Notes: generated from the letters alone by a model not told the origin. DNA of 64,000 nt from CBDBBY01 sp965203215 (GCA_965203215.1 CBDBBY010000001.1:434001-498000), one strand, 5' to 3'. Positions 1-8,899 are shown, numbered from the stretch's first letter. Made by a program: numbers and translations.

Positions 1-1
1 G

Positions 2-1693
2 TTTTACCCGAGGTCCGAGCTCGACCACGTTCAAAGGAGGTTCCAAGAACTCAAAGGCGTGTCCGCGATCATATATGTGCAGACTTGCGCCGCGGAAAAG
101 CGCAGGAGAAGGAAGCACGGTCGGTTTCCGGACACGGGGAGACGCGTGTTCATCAATCAGGACATCTGCGAGGGATGCGGCGATTGCGGCGTGCAATCCA
201 ATTGCGTCTCGATTGTGCCTGTAGAAACCGAATTCGGTCGAAAACGGGCGATCGACCAATCCAGCTGCAATCAGGATTTCAGCTGCCTGAACGGATTTTG
301 TCCCTCATTCATAACGTTGCGCGGAGCAGACCTCAAAAACTCCGACGGCGTTCAATTCGAGGCGCCCGACCTGCCGGATCCGGATTTTCCGAAAATCGAA
401 GGGACGTACAATATCGTCGTCGCCGGGATAGGCGGAACAGGCGTCCTCACTGTTGATTCCATTCTTGCGATGGCAGCGCACTTGGACAAGCAAGGCGTCG
501 GCGTAATTCAAATGCTGGGATTTGCGCAAAAGGGCGGAGCGGTGACCAGCCATTGCAGGATTGCAAGATCTCCGGAAGACATCAACGCGATCAGAGTCGC
601 GAATGCAGAGGCCAATCTCGTAATCGGATGCGACTTGGTTGTCGCTGCGGGATCGGAAATTCGGACTCTCATGTCGAGAGGACGGACGAAAGCCGCGATC
701 AATCGACATGAAGCAATTACCGGGGAGTTCACGAGGAACAGGAACTTCCGGATTCCGGGCGACGAAATGAAGAACCAGATCGAGGCGAAATTGGGCGCCG
801 AAAATGCATTTTTCCTTGACTCAACCCGCATTGCCAAATCTGCGTTCGGCGATTCAATTTATTCCAACATGATGCTGTTCGGCCTTGCTTGGCAAAAAGG
901 ATGGGTGCCCGTTACGAAGGAGGCCATCCTTCGCGCAATTGAACTTAACGGTGTCGCGATAAAACGGAACACCGATGCATTCACGCTCGGCCGTTGGGCC
1001 GCGCTTGACCTCGACACAGTTTGCACCGCAGTGAAAGCGGGGTCGACAGATTCGGTTGCAGCCACGGCGGACGGCCTGATTGAACAGAGAAAATCTCATT
1101 TGAGACGACATTCGAATGAAAAAGCGGCTGATAGATTCATGTCCTTTGTCACAAGATTCCATGACAACGAGATGAAAGAGGCGGTTGCTGAAAGCTATCA
1201 CAAGCTGCTGGCAGTTAAAGATGAGTACGAAGTCGCGCGACTGCATCTTTCGAGCGCGTCCAAGGCCAAAGACGAGTTCAAAGGCAACTTCAAGATGACC
1301 TTCCATCTATCGCCTCCGCTTTTGGCAAGAACCGGAAAAGACGGCCGACAAAAAAAGTATGAATTCGGACAATGGATGATCCATGCGTTTCGCATAATCG
1401 CTTCAATGAAGTGGCTGCGGGGAACTTGGCTCGATCCGTTCGGAAGGGGATCGGAACGGCTGCTTCAAAAGGAATTCACGAGGCAATTTGAAACCGACAT
1501 GGAAGAGGTGCTTGCCTCCGGCGATCCGGGAAAACGTGAAATCGCATTGGAACTCGCCAAGCTCCCGACGACAGTTCGCGGCTACGGGCCAGTCTGGGAA
1601 GAAAGCTACAGAGTGGCGATGACCAGACGCGACGAACTGCTCACACAGTTCCGAACCGATCAATCGGAAGGGCTGAAATTCGCGGCGGAATGA
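2..1693 (+). CDS. Indolepyruvate ferredoxin oxidoreductase, C-terminal part (5' end outside window)
   Basis: The frame is open from base 2, so the gene starts upstream of the window; the GTG at 59 is only an internal codon. The visible part starts with a QTCAAEKRRRRK stretch typical of the end of the thiamine-diphosphate half of fused IOR enzymes. A ferredoxin-like cysteine cluster (CEGCGDCGVQSNC, then CNQDFSCLNGFCP) follows. Next comes the 2-oxoacid oxidoreductase gamma-type domain, beginning near NIVVAGIGGTGVL. The family oxidises aryl or branched 2-oxoacids to acyl-CoA with ferredoxin as acceptor, in the cytoplasm. The single-chain alpha/beta fusion is the common form in Proteobacteria. 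The substrate cannot be told from this half. Confidence 0.85.
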   Translation, partial: FYPRSELDHVQRRFQELKGVSAIIYVQTCAAEKRRRRKHGRFPDTGRRVFINQDICEGCGDCGVQSNCVSIVPVETEFGRKRAIDQSSCNQDFSCLNGFCPSFITLRGADLKNSDGVQFEAPDLPDPDFPKIEGTYNIVVAGIGGTGVLTVDSILAMAAHLDKQGVGVIQMLGFAQKGGAVTSHCRIARSPEDINAIRVANAEANLVIGCDLVVAAGSEIRTLMSRGRTKAAINRHEAITGEFTRNRNFRIPGDEMKNQIEAKLGAENAFFLDSTRIAKSAFGDSIYSNMMLFGLAWQKGWVPVTKEAILRAIELNGVAIKRNTDAFTLGRWAALDLDTVCTAVKAGSTDSVAATADGLIEQRKSHLRRHSNEKAADRFMSFVTRFHDNEMKEAVAESYHKLLAVKDEYEVARLHLSSASKAKDEFKGNFKMTFHLSPPLLARTGKDGRQKKYEFGQWMIHAFRIIASMKWLRGTWLDPFGRGSERLLQKEFTRQFETDMEEVLASGDPGKREIALELAKLPTTVRGYGPVWEESYRVAMTRRDELLTQFRTDQSEGLKFAAE

Positions 1694-1706
1694 GTCGACG
1701 ATTTGC

Positions 1707-1738
1707 TGGTTCGACCAAGGTGCGTTTCATGTTTCTGG
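1707..1738 (+). repeat. Dispersed repeat, copy 1 (forward)
   Basis: Contains TCGACCAAGGTGCGTTTCAT. The same core occurs reversed at 2464-2493, forward at 16698-16729, reversed at 16795-16830, and weaker at 62555-62576. This copy lies just after the stop of the oxidoreductase gene. It faces copy 2 across the small coiled-coil gene, forming an inverted pair about 0.75 kb apart. Confidence 0.6.
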
Positions 1739-1918
1739 CTGAACTGATTTCGAACTCTCGCATGTCGCCTGAATTCGCTGTTTCAACGGATAGACAGAGG
1801 ACGTGAATAGAAGTAAAGTGATCAAAACCTGACTCGGTCCATTTGCGTCGCATGGCTGTTTGGCATGAACTGCGGATCGCGTAATGCCAACGAAAACTTT
1901 TGCGATGGGGTGCAAACG

Positions 1919-2320
1919 ATGACCGACCAGACACTGTTGGAACATTCAGAACGGATGGCGAAACAGGAAGAACGCATGAACACGCACCAAGCGAAGTATG
2001 AAAGCGCTTTGGACAGACTGCGAGCCGATATGGCAAAACGCGATGCGCAGCGCGACGCCGACGCGGCAAAACGCGATGCAGAAGCGGCAAAGCGTGATGT
2101 GCAGCGCGATGCAGAAATGGCGAAACGCGATGCAGAAGCGGAAAGGCGTGATGTGCAGCGCGATGCAGAAATGGCGAAACGCGATGCAGAAGCGGAAAGG
2201 CGTGAAGCTCAGCGCGACGCTGACGCGGCGAAGCGAGACAAGGACAATACGCGATGGCAAGTCGGCATGTGGGTCGCTATCGTTCTCATTTTTGGTGCTT
2301 TGATTCGCTGGCCATTCTGA
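1919..2320 (+). CDS. Small repeat-rich coiled-coil protein with C-terminal membrane anchor
   Basis: Hypothetical protein of about 133 residues, taking ATG 1919 as start; an upstream in-frame start at 1865 is less likely. The N-terminal two thirds is extremely charged and built from repeats on the pattern KRDAEA and QRDAE, predicting a long single alpha helix or coiled coil. The C-terminal residues WVAIVLIFGALIRWPF form one hydrophobic segment, so it is probably a tail-anchored inner-membrane protein. It contains two identical 54-bp repeat units. No catalytic motif is visible and I do not recognise a family. It lies between inverted copies of a dispersed repeat, which may make it a mobile cassette. 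Confidence 0.6.
   Translation: MTDQTLLEHSERMAKQEERMNTHQAKYESALDRLRADMAKRDAQRDADAAKRDAEAAKRDVQRDAEMAKRDAEAERRDVQRDAEMAKRDAEAERREAQRDADAAKRDKDNTRWQVGMWVAIVLIFGALIRWPF
2093..2200 (+). repeat. Two 54-bp tandem repeats inside the coiled-coil gene
   Basis: Units 2093-2146 and 2147-2200 are identical as far as I can read. Each codes 18 residues (RDVQRDAEMAKRDAEAER). A degenerate unit follows at 2201 and another precedes. The unit is a multiple of three, so unit number can change by slippage without losing frame. Confidence 0.85.
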
Positions 2321-2463
2321 TCGGGTGCAAAAAGTTGCGGCGAGCTTGCGCGCGCCGGATACAAGTAGCGGTTGGGCGCGTCAATTATATTCAGTTGATT
2401 CGGTTCCGCGCTCCTGTGCATCCGTGCGGGCTCGGCGTTTTGACGGCTGCAATTGTTGCCTGA

Positions 2464-2493
2464 CCAAGAATCATTAAACGCACCCTTCGACCA
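2464..2493 (-). repeat. Dispersed repeat, copy 2 (reverse)
   Basis: On the minus strand this reads TCGAAGGGTGCGTTTAATGA followed by TTCTTGG, matching copy 1 in opposite orientation. It overlaps the stop codon of the weak minus-strand ORF 2474-2671. Confidence 0.6.
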
Positions 2494-2671
2494 GTGGAGC
2501 AATTCTGGCTTGGTCAGGCTCAACGGGATACATTTTACCGATCACCTCAAGCGAATTTCGACCTCGAGGCATAATTTTCGGTGCAAACCAGTCGCCCGAC
2601 GGCAAAAAATCCGCGCAAGATGATCCGGCTTTTGCCTTGTCTTTCCAAGCGAACTTGATCTGAAACCGCAC
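2474..2671 (-). CDS. Possible small hypothetical protein (65 aa)
   Basis: GTG-started minus-strand frame with host-like codon use, in a stretch otherwise without genes. No family is recognised. Its 3' end runs into the dispersed repeat, and its 5' side is about 75 bp from the IS1595 insertion, so it may be a remnant. The remainder of 2321-2735 holds nothing I can identify. Confidence 0.25.
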   Translation of the reverse strand: MRFQIKFAWKDKAKAGSSCADFLPSGDWFAPKIMPRGRNSLEVIGKMYPVEPDQARIAPLVEGCV

Positions 2672-2745
2672 CGCGCTAGCGCAGGATTCTATGGAAACCC
2701 TATTGAATTTACTCGATATTCACAACTTAGCATATTCAGTAACCA

Positions 2746-3983
2746 TTGCTTATTGCTTTGAGTCCGCAGCCACAACATGTTGATTCCCGTCGAAAGCGGG
2801 CTTTCGGCTCGAAAATTCGGTCGGAATGACCGGAGTCCGGCCGTTCCGCCCGGCTTCCGGCGCGATTTCGAAGGATCCGGCGGCGAAACGCGAATTCAAA
2901 TGCAAGGCTGCCGTCCGGGGCGGGTTCGCCCCGGGTCCGGGCCGCGCGACGGGAAGCGGCGTCCGGTCAGGGTTCGGCGGCGGCGGTGTCCTTCCAGATC
3001 GCCGGGCCCGACGCGAGGCCCGCGTCGAGCAGCGCGAACAAGCTCTCGCCGCGCCGCCGCCGCCAATTCCATCGGAACGACCATTCGACGAGCTGCCAGT
3101 CCAGATGCTTTCGCCGGAATCCGTGCAGGACGCCGAGGCCCCGGCGCTTGAGGTTCGAGAATACGCGGTGGATCCACTCGAGGACTTCATGCGCCGGCCT
3201 GTCTCCGACCGCAATCGCCGTGTGGTTCTCCAGCCCGTCGTAGCCGGCCCAGCCGTCGGCCGCGATCCAGGTTCCCGGATCGGTCGCGTCTTCGAGGAAC
3301 GCCTTCAGCGTCGGGCCGGACTGGTCCATGATCCCTGCGGAGCTCGGCGCACCCGGGACTGTTCTCCCCGAACACCTCGACCGCCCCGGCGATCATCAGC
3401 CGGCCCTCGTGGCTGCGCCCGCCCGGCGGCGGCTCGGAGCCCTTGAGGCGGTAGGGAATGCCCGTCTCGTCCGCCTGCACGTTCATGATCAGCGGAAACC
3501 CGTCGGCGGCGTCCATCGCCCGGCGGATCTTGTGCACCGGCATCCAGGCCGACTTGTAGCTCCCCAGGCCCAGACGGTGCTGCAGCTGCAAGGCCGACAT
3601 CCCGTTCGAATGCGAAGTCATGATGTGGAGAGCCCGATGCCAGCTCCTCGGCGGCACGTGCGAGCGGTGCATGAACGTCCCGGCCGCCGCCGAGGTCTGC
3701 TTCCTGCAGTCGCGGCACTGGCGGACGCAGCGCGGCCGCTTGAGCCGGACCGCGTTCCCGCTTCCGCAGTCAGGGCAAACGAAGCCGTCCGGCCATCTGC
3801 GCCGGAACAGATCCTCCGCGCACGCCTCGTCGTCCGGGAACATCCGCTCGAACCGGTCGGCAGACATCGCATTCGGAAATTCGGATTGATTCGCCATGCG
3901 CCGCTTACGGCATGAACGTGCAGGGAACGTCAAGCACCCGAACGCACAAAATGTAGACGCTGCGGATTCAAGTAAACAAGCCA
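2746..3983 (-). mobile_element. IS1595-family insertion sequence, complete ends
   Basis: The ends are 24-bp imperfect inverted repeats at 2746-2769 and 3960-3983, sharing TTGA[AG]TCCGCAG on the inner side. They are flanked by an exact 10-bp direct repeat, TCAGTAACCA, at 2736-2745 and 3984-3993. This marks a single insertion of about 1.24 kb. The transposase inside is on the minus strand and frameshifted. GC content is clearly higher than in the flanks. Confidence 0.85.
2967..3897 (-). pseudogene. IS1595-family (ISXO2-like) transposase, frameshifted
   Basis: Start ATG at 3897 (MANQSEFPNAM), giving the usual IS1595 N-terminus. A zinc-ribbon follows, with CPDCGSG and CRDCRKQ, then the ISXO2-like DDE domain: QADETGI for the first acidic residue, AADGWAGY for the second. 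The terminal part is IHRVFSNLKRRGLGVLHG with the basic tail WSFRWNWRRRR. The N-terminal part is read through about 3340 in one frame and the C-terminal part (2967-3329) in another, so one small indel near 3330-3350 separates them. Programmed frameshifting is not typical of this family, so I call it inactive. Confidence 0.8.
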
Positions 3984-5432
3984 TCAGTAACCAATGCATC
4001 GTATTGCGCTTGTGATAAGTTAACTCCATTTTTTCGGATATAGTATTTGATTCATTGAGTGAAAGTTCACAGCGAATGCATCCCATTTTTTGGTCCGACA
4101 GGATGCTGCCGGTTGAAAGCCGATTCCGACGCTCTGCCCGCTGTTGAAGGCTGCTTCGAAAACGACCGCAGATCCGAAATCATCGATTCGAGGAATTTCT
4201 TCCCCGTAGCCGCCAAACCAACGAATATTGGATGCACCGTTCACAGCTACCCGCTTGTTTGTTATCGTAAAGTGAGGTAGATTTGGGAAGATGTTATTCT
4301 AACTTAGCTCCAAAGAATATGGTGGTCGAAAAAATCCACATCGATACAATAGAGAGGCTTCTAGCATCCATAACTTTAACGATGGGAGAGGATGGCCTTC
4401 AGCATTCGTTCCTGTTTGGTCCGCCGGGTGCTAGTAGCTCGGAAAAGTATCTTGGGATCGACATCTACTACCACTCATTTGAACTAAATCTTGCCGCGCT
4501 TCATGTGAGAAGCGTTGGCCCACGATACCTGAAAGCTCTTCCACTGGACGAAATCCGCTCAAAGCTTCAGAATTTCATGTACGAGAACTTTGGATACATA
4601 GGTAATCTCGCGCTCGGCTCTCGGGATGAGCGACCTTTAAACCTTTGGATTCTAGAGAAGGAAAAGCACGAGCTAGCAAGCGCGTTGGGATCCAGCGCCA
4701 TTTTTCAACCCAAAAAAAAGCTAACTGTGTTTCCACTTGTTCCAGTAGTGGTAACAACGAATTTCTGGTCTGATCAGTTCTTCTTCTCTTCGCCGGGAGG
4801 AAAGAACGCATTTTTCCTATGTGACCAGTGGTTGAAAAGGCAATTGTATACCGAAAGCTTTCCACCTCTTGTTGACTTCACGGGACAAAGACACTGGCCC
4901 AGTGCGTGGTTGGGGGTGTACTCGCCGGACTGTCGAGCCGCGTTGAAGACAAAGTCGTCTATTTTGGGAGCTCTTGCACTTACGAGCTTACCGCAGTACC
5001 GGTACATGTTTTCCCGGCGAAAGGTCTTTGGCGGTGGATGCACAATTTCAAAGGACGGAGAAATTACCCTCTCCTTTGAAAGTGAACATACGCCTCCCTG
5101 CATGTACGACATCCACATCACCGATAGAGATGTAAGCTGGATGGAACAACTTCCGATCAAGCTTCAATCAACTGACAAGAATATGATACGAGAACTGAAA
5201 GCGCTAGAATATTTCTATCGCGCTTGGTCACTTTCGCCCGAGGAGCGTTTTCCCGTTCTTTGTATGACACTCGATGCGATATTCGGGGATGTAAATAATG
5301 CAACCCAAGCTGTTGTCGATGGAGTATGTGAAACCCTTGAAAGCAGAGCTACAGAAAAGCAACTAAGGGCAATTCTAGGCTTAAGAGCCGCGGTCATCCA
5401 CGGTAGCGCACCGGATGTCTACGATTCTACTA

Positions 5433-6596
5433 GTGGCTTGTTTGCTTCACTGGAGTCCAGTATGGTCTTGGCAGGAACCGCGCGGCGACAGCGCGGAGCA
5501 GACGAGAGGCGGGACGATGCGGACGGGAGTGGACTTCGATGTTTCGGACGAGCAGCGCGGGCGGCTCGAGGCGATCGCGGGAGACGGCAACAGCAAGGTG
5601 AAGCACGCGCGCCGGGCGCGGATCGTCCTTATGACGGACGACGGTTTGGGGACGGTGGCGGTCATGGCCGCGACCGGCTCGGCGAAGGCGACGGTGTGGC
5701 GCTGGCAGGAGCGGTTCATGCGGGAGGGCGTGGACGGCCTTCTGCGCGACAAGACGCGCCCGCCGGGCAAGCCGCCGACGTCCGAGGAGAAGGTCCGCGA
5801 GGTGGTGGAGCTGGCGCGGAGCTCCGCGCCGGAGGGGGAGACGCACTGGACGGTGCGCGCCTTGGCGAAGAAGGTCGGCCTCTCGCCGACGACCGTGCAC
5901 AAGATCCTCGTCCGCCACCGTCTCGCGCCGCACAAGGTGCGGCAGTTCAAGGTCTCGACCGATCCGAAGTTCGCGGAGAAGACCCGCGAAGTCATCGATC
6001 TGTACATGAATCCGCCGGACCGCGCTGTGGTTTTTTCGATCGACGAGAAGACGCAGATCCAGGCGCTCGGGCGGACGCAGAAGGCGCTTCCGATGAAGCC
6101 GGGACGGCCCGCGACGATGACGCACGACTACAAGCGGAACGGAACCACGACGCTGTTCGCCGCGATGAACATTCTGGACGGGACGGTCATCGGCCGCCAC
6201 TCCGAGCGCCACCGGCACCAGGAGTTCATCGCGTTCCTCGAGCAGGTCGACAAGGCGGCGCCCGCCGGGCGGATGATCCACGCCATCGTGGACAACTACT
6301 CCGCCCACAAGCATTCGGCCGTCGCGGACTGGCTGGCGGACCATCCCCGCTGGACCCTCCACTTCACGCCGACCTCCTGCTCCTGGATGAACGCGGTCGA
6401 AGGCTTCTTCGGGAAGCTGGCCAATCGCCGTCTCCGGCGCGGCGTCCACGATTCCCTCGAGGATCTCAAGGCGGCGGTCGACGGCTTCATCGAGCTGCAC
6501 AACGGGAAGGAGGCGAAGCCGTTCAAATGGACGGCCAGCCCGGACCGGCTGATCGCCGCCCGTCAAAGAGGGTTCCAAATGATTCGGACAAGCCAC
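5433..6596 (+). mobile_element. IS630-family insertion sequence, complete
   Basis: Inverted ends begin GTGGCTTGT at 5433 and finish ACAAGCCAC at 6596. They are flanked on both sides by TA (5431-5432 and 6597-6598), the dinucleotide target duplication of IS630/Tc1 elements. Length is 1164 bp. It is inserted in the HEPN gene. A 3' remnant of a related copy lies at 59253-59344. Confidence 0.9.
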
Positions 6597-6599
6597 TAG
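5517..6599 (+). CDS. IS630-family transposase
   Basis: 360 residues from ATG 5517 (MRTGVDFDVSDEQ). The N-terminus has tandem helix-turn-helix regions (AVMAATGSAKATVWRWQERF; VRALAKKVGLSPTTVHKIL). The DDE domain shows FSIDEKTQIQAL for the first Asp, HAIVDNYSAHK for the second and TSCSWMNAVEGFFGKL for the Glu, all typical of IS630. It moves the element by cut and paste into TA. The stop codon TAG is made of the duplicated TA plus the next host base. The frame is intact, so it may be active. Confidence 0.92.
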   Translation: MRTGVDFDVSDEQRGRLEAIAGDGNSKVKHARRARIVLMTDDGLGTVAVMAATGSAKATVWRWQERFMREGVDGLLRDKTRPPGKPPTSEEKVREVVELARSSAPEGETHWTVRALAKKVGLSPTTVHKILVRHRLAPHKVRQFKVSTDPKFAEKTREVIDLYMNPPDRAVVFSIDEKTQIQALGRTQKALPMKPGRPATMTHDYKRNGTTTLFAAMNILDGTVIGRHSERHRHQEFIAFLEQVDKAAPAGRMIHAIVDNYSAHKHSAVADWLADHPRWTLHFTPTSCSWMNAVEGFFGKLANRRLRRGVHDSLEDLKAAVDGFIELHNGKEAKPFKWTASPDRLIAARQRGFQMIRTSH

Positions 6600-6804
6600 G
6601 TATCCTAAATACTACAAGAAGTACGAGTGTGATCCTATCCGAGACCTAGAATTAGTGGTTTGCCATTGCCTGCGTGAGAAGGTGTTTCAGGGTGAATTGA
6701 ACGAGCATCCTGATCCAAACGCAGCAGGAATTGAGAAGGCTCAAGCCGCAGGGCTCTTGCCCCCAAAAAGGCATTCAGTGTCGATCTTGAACCCTAAGTC
6801 GTAG

Positions 6805-7231
6805 CATTTTCAAATCCAACCTTGCCACGGCATTGCTACTACCAAAAATGAGTGTTTTTTAGTAAAAAGCCCAATAATATAGGATAAGCCAATCACACCT
6901 TACAAGGGTTTCATTTTGTACGAAAATTCATGGCCCGCTCCTTGCAGCTTCTAGTTATCCGGGTAGTGTTGTTCCAAAAACGCATTTTCGTCACGCCGCA
7001 TCCGTTTAAGCTTCTTTCAGCGCAGCGGCATCGGCAGGTTGTCTGTAGAGTGCAAAAGAATTCATCCCGTCCTGTTTATTAAAACTACGGATAACAAACA
7101 CATTGGAACCGACGAGGGAATCCCTGCACAAAACAACCCAAGTCGGCGAAAATCACTCTACGTCCATTAGGCTCTCAAACGGAAGTATGGCGAAGGATTC
7201 GCACCTGCGCTTCCGAAATGCGAGCCCGTCG
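6805..7231 (+). other. Gene-free stretch
   Basis: About 430 bases, AT-rich, between the broken HEPN gene and tusA. Only short ORFs without coding character are seen. No RNA, repeat or clear terminator is recognised. Confidence 0.5.
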
Positions 7232-7483
7232 TTATTTTGCCGTCGCGCCCGATTTCTCAATGACGAAACTAAGCAGGTCTCCCTGATGGTTCTCGCGAAG
7301 AATTCGGTGACCTTGCTCTGCGCAAAAATGGGGCACATCCACAATCGCTGCCGGGTCGTCGCATGTCATTATGATGGCTTCTCCTACAGCCATCGGGCGT
7401 ATGCGTTTGCGGAGCTTGAGCACCGGCAGCGGGCAAAGCAATCCCGTCGCGTCTAGTTCTTCCATCGGGCGCATGAGCGCCAT
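7232..7483 (-). CDS. TusA/SirA-family sulfur carrier protein
   Basis: 83 residues; a start at MEELDATG (7465) is an equally good choice. The family signature is complete: ELDATGLLCPLPVLKLRK contains the CPxP motif whose first Cys carries the persulfide. The rest follows the two-layer alpha/beta fold, with GEAIIMTCDDPAAIVDVPHFC and GHRI. TusA-like proteins pass sulfur to tRNA thiolation or other sulfur pathways in the cytoplasm. It is divergent from ccdA, a thiol-disulfide transporter. Confidence 0.85.
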   Translation of the reverse strand: MALMRPMEELDATGLLCPLPVLKLRKRIRPMAVGEAIIMTCDDPAAIVDVPHFCAEQGHRILRENHQGDLLSFVIEKSGATAK

Positions 7484-7865
7484 TTTAACACGTTCTTGTC
7501 CCGTCGGAGAGAGCGCAGCCGATAAAAATCCGACATGTCGATGCGCGCCATTGAATGCATCGGCGGCGGGCGAGCCGGCGACTTGGTCCGTTTAACGATT
7601 CGCCGCTTGCAGATTTTGGAGTTGGATTTTCAAACGCCGGTTCCGACAACTGGAGAGCAAAAATCGCCTGTATGCAGGGGTTGGAGCTTTCGACTTGATG
7701 CAACCGGCTTTCGTCCAATGCGCTTTCGTCGGCGACATGGTAAAGAATCGGAACATTCGAATTCATCATCAATCCGGCAAATGCACCTACGGAAATGTTA
7801 TTGAAGAAAGCAGTCTCCGGCTGCCATATCATGATAGGCAAGGTTGATCGTCGAGTGGAGCCTTC
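7484..7865 (+). other. Region between tusA and ccdA
   Basis: About 380 bases. A minus-strand open frame of 115 codons (7832-7485) and a plus-strand frame (7535-7804) exist, but neither resembles a known family. The minus frame continues as a shadow over ccdA. I support no gene here; the region should hold promoters for both neighbours. Confidence 0.4.
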
Positions 7866-8612
7866 ATGTTCGGCATAGATTTGTTTGACGCCAGCTTGGT
7901 GCCGGCGTTGTTCGTCGCGCTGTTGGCAGGAACGCTCAGCTTCGTTTCGCCTTGCGTACTGCCCGTAGTTCCGCCTTATCTGGCCTATATCAGCGGGATT
8001 TCGTTCCCGGAAATGATGGACGGGCGGGCTCGGGGCAGCGTTGTCCAGTCGGCTTTCATGTTCGTCATCGGCCTCTCGACAGTCTTTATCCTGCTCGGTT
8101 TGGCCGCGTCGGCGCTCGGGTCGTTGTTTCTTCAACATCAAGTCTTGCTGGGGCGTGTCGCGGGCGGGGTCATTGTTGTGTTCGGACTCCACTTCCTGGG
8201 GATCATTCGAATCCCGATCCTCGACAACGAGGCGCGCTTCAATGTTTCAGGCAGGGGTGGGATGGTCGGCGCTTATGTTCTTGGGCTCGCATTCGCCTTC
8301 GGCTGGGCACCTTGCATCGGTCCGCAGCTCGGAGCAATCCTCTCCTTGGCCTCGCAAGAGGAATCAGCGGCTCGCGGAGCATTCCTGCTTGCCTGCTATG
8401 CAGCGGGACTGGGAATTCCGTTCATTCTTGCGGCCGTGTTCATCGATAAGTCGGTCAAGATCATGAATCGCCTAAAACCGCATATGAAACTGATCGAACG
8501 ATCCATCGGCGGCCTCCTGCTCGCGGTTGGCCTGCTTCTGGTGTTCGGGCAATTTTCCGCAATTTCCTACTGGCTTCTGGAAAAGTTTCCGGCGCTGGCA
8601 GTGGTCGGATGA
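7866..8612 (+). CDS. ccdA: CcdA-family cytochrome c biogenesis / thiol-disulfide transmembrane protein
   Basis: 248 residues with six hydrophobic segments in the CcdA/DsbD-beta pattern. The two pseudo-symmetric cysteine motifs are present: SFVSPCVLPVVPPYLAYISG near residue 26 and FGWAPCIGPQLGAIL near residue 145. CcdA moves electrons from cytoplasmic thioredoxin across the inner membrane to reduce periplasmic thiols, mainly for apocytochrome c maturation. The length is normal for the short CcdA type. It is convergent with the ribbon-helix-helix gene only 8 bp beyond its stop. Confidence 0.9.
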   Translation: MFGIDLFDASLVPALFVALLAGTLSFVSPCVLPVVPPYLAYISGISFPEMMDGRARGSVVQSAFMFVIGLSTVFILLGLAASALGSLFLQHQVLLGRVAGGVIVVFGLHFLGIIRIPILDNEARFNVSGRGGMVGAYVLGLAFAFGWAPCIGPQLGAILSLASQEESAARGAFLLACYAAGLGIPFILAAVFIDKSVKIMNRLKPHMKLIERSIGGLLLAVGLLLVFGQFSAISYWLLEKFPALAVVG

Positions 8613-8620
8613 ACGCTAGG

Positions 8621-8842
8621 TCACCCATCTCCATTTGCGTTTCTGTAGTGATTCAAGACGAACACCCTGATCGACGACGCCAATCCGCTCGAAAGATCTC
8701 GCTCCGAATCGATGCGGTAGGCGAGGGCGTTGGCGGACATGCCTTTATCGGCCGCGATCAATTTGAATGCGTCCCAGAATTCGTCTTCCAAAGAGACGCT
8801 GGTTCGGTGTCCGCGAAGGGTCAGTGAACGCTTCGGTATCAT
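8621..8842 (-). CDS. Ribbon-helix-helix domain protein
   Basis: About 73 residues from ATG 8842 (MIPKRSLTLRGHRTSVSLE); an earlier start at 8890 is possible but lacks family similarity. RGHRTSVSLEDEFWDAFKLI gives the beta strand and first helix, and ALAYRIDSERDLSSGLASSI the second, matching small alphaproteobacterial RHH_4-type proteins. These are probable DNA-binding regulators, though many are uncharacterised. It follows the flavoprotein gene by 57 bp on the same strand and could be cotranscribed. Confidence 0.75.
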   Translation of the reverse strand: MIPKRSLTLRGHRTSVSLEDEFWDAFKLIAADKGMSANALAYRIDSERDLSSGLASSIRVFVLNHYRNANGDG

Positions 8843-8899
8843 TTTTCGGCAAGCGAATAATTCGGTTGATAACTCTTTCGCTCGGTGCAAGCTTTTCAG

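Larger units (their letters stand above)
4319..6804 (+). pseudogene. HEPN-domain protein gene interrupted by an IS630-type element
   Basis: The two exonic parts are 4319-5432 and 6599-6804; an in-frame TTG at 4283 is an alternative start. Removing 5433-6598 (the element plus one TA) joins them in frame and gives 451 residues from the TTG or 439 from the ATG, ending at TAG 6802-6804. The C-terminal part carries RAAVIH, a match to the R-x4-6-H signature of HEPN ribonuclease folds, followed after the junction by YPKYYKKYECDPIRDLE. The best guess is an ApeA-like HEPN protein; such proteins are often in antiphage or RNA-cleavage roles, but function here is inferred. The insertion lies about ten codons after the HEPN histidine. 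The gene is AT-richer than its surroundings, suggesting separate acquisition. The 4000-4280 stretch before it holds no supported gene. Confidence 0.75.

Noticed and set aside
2041..2240. Possible CRISPR array
   Set aside because: The repeats are contiguous, in frame, coding, and have no unique spacers.
1946..2260. Antisense ORF with phenylalanine-rich repeats opposite the coiled-coil gene
   Set aside because: Its repeats simply mirror the 54-bp units; the sense protein has a better start and a membrane segment.
4059..4280. 73-codon ORF upstream of the HEPN gene
   Set aside because: No family similarity and codon use looks random.
7485..8192. 235-codon minus-strand ORF overlapping ccdA
   Set aside because: Most of it is antisense to ccdA, and the rest shows no family similarity or clear start.
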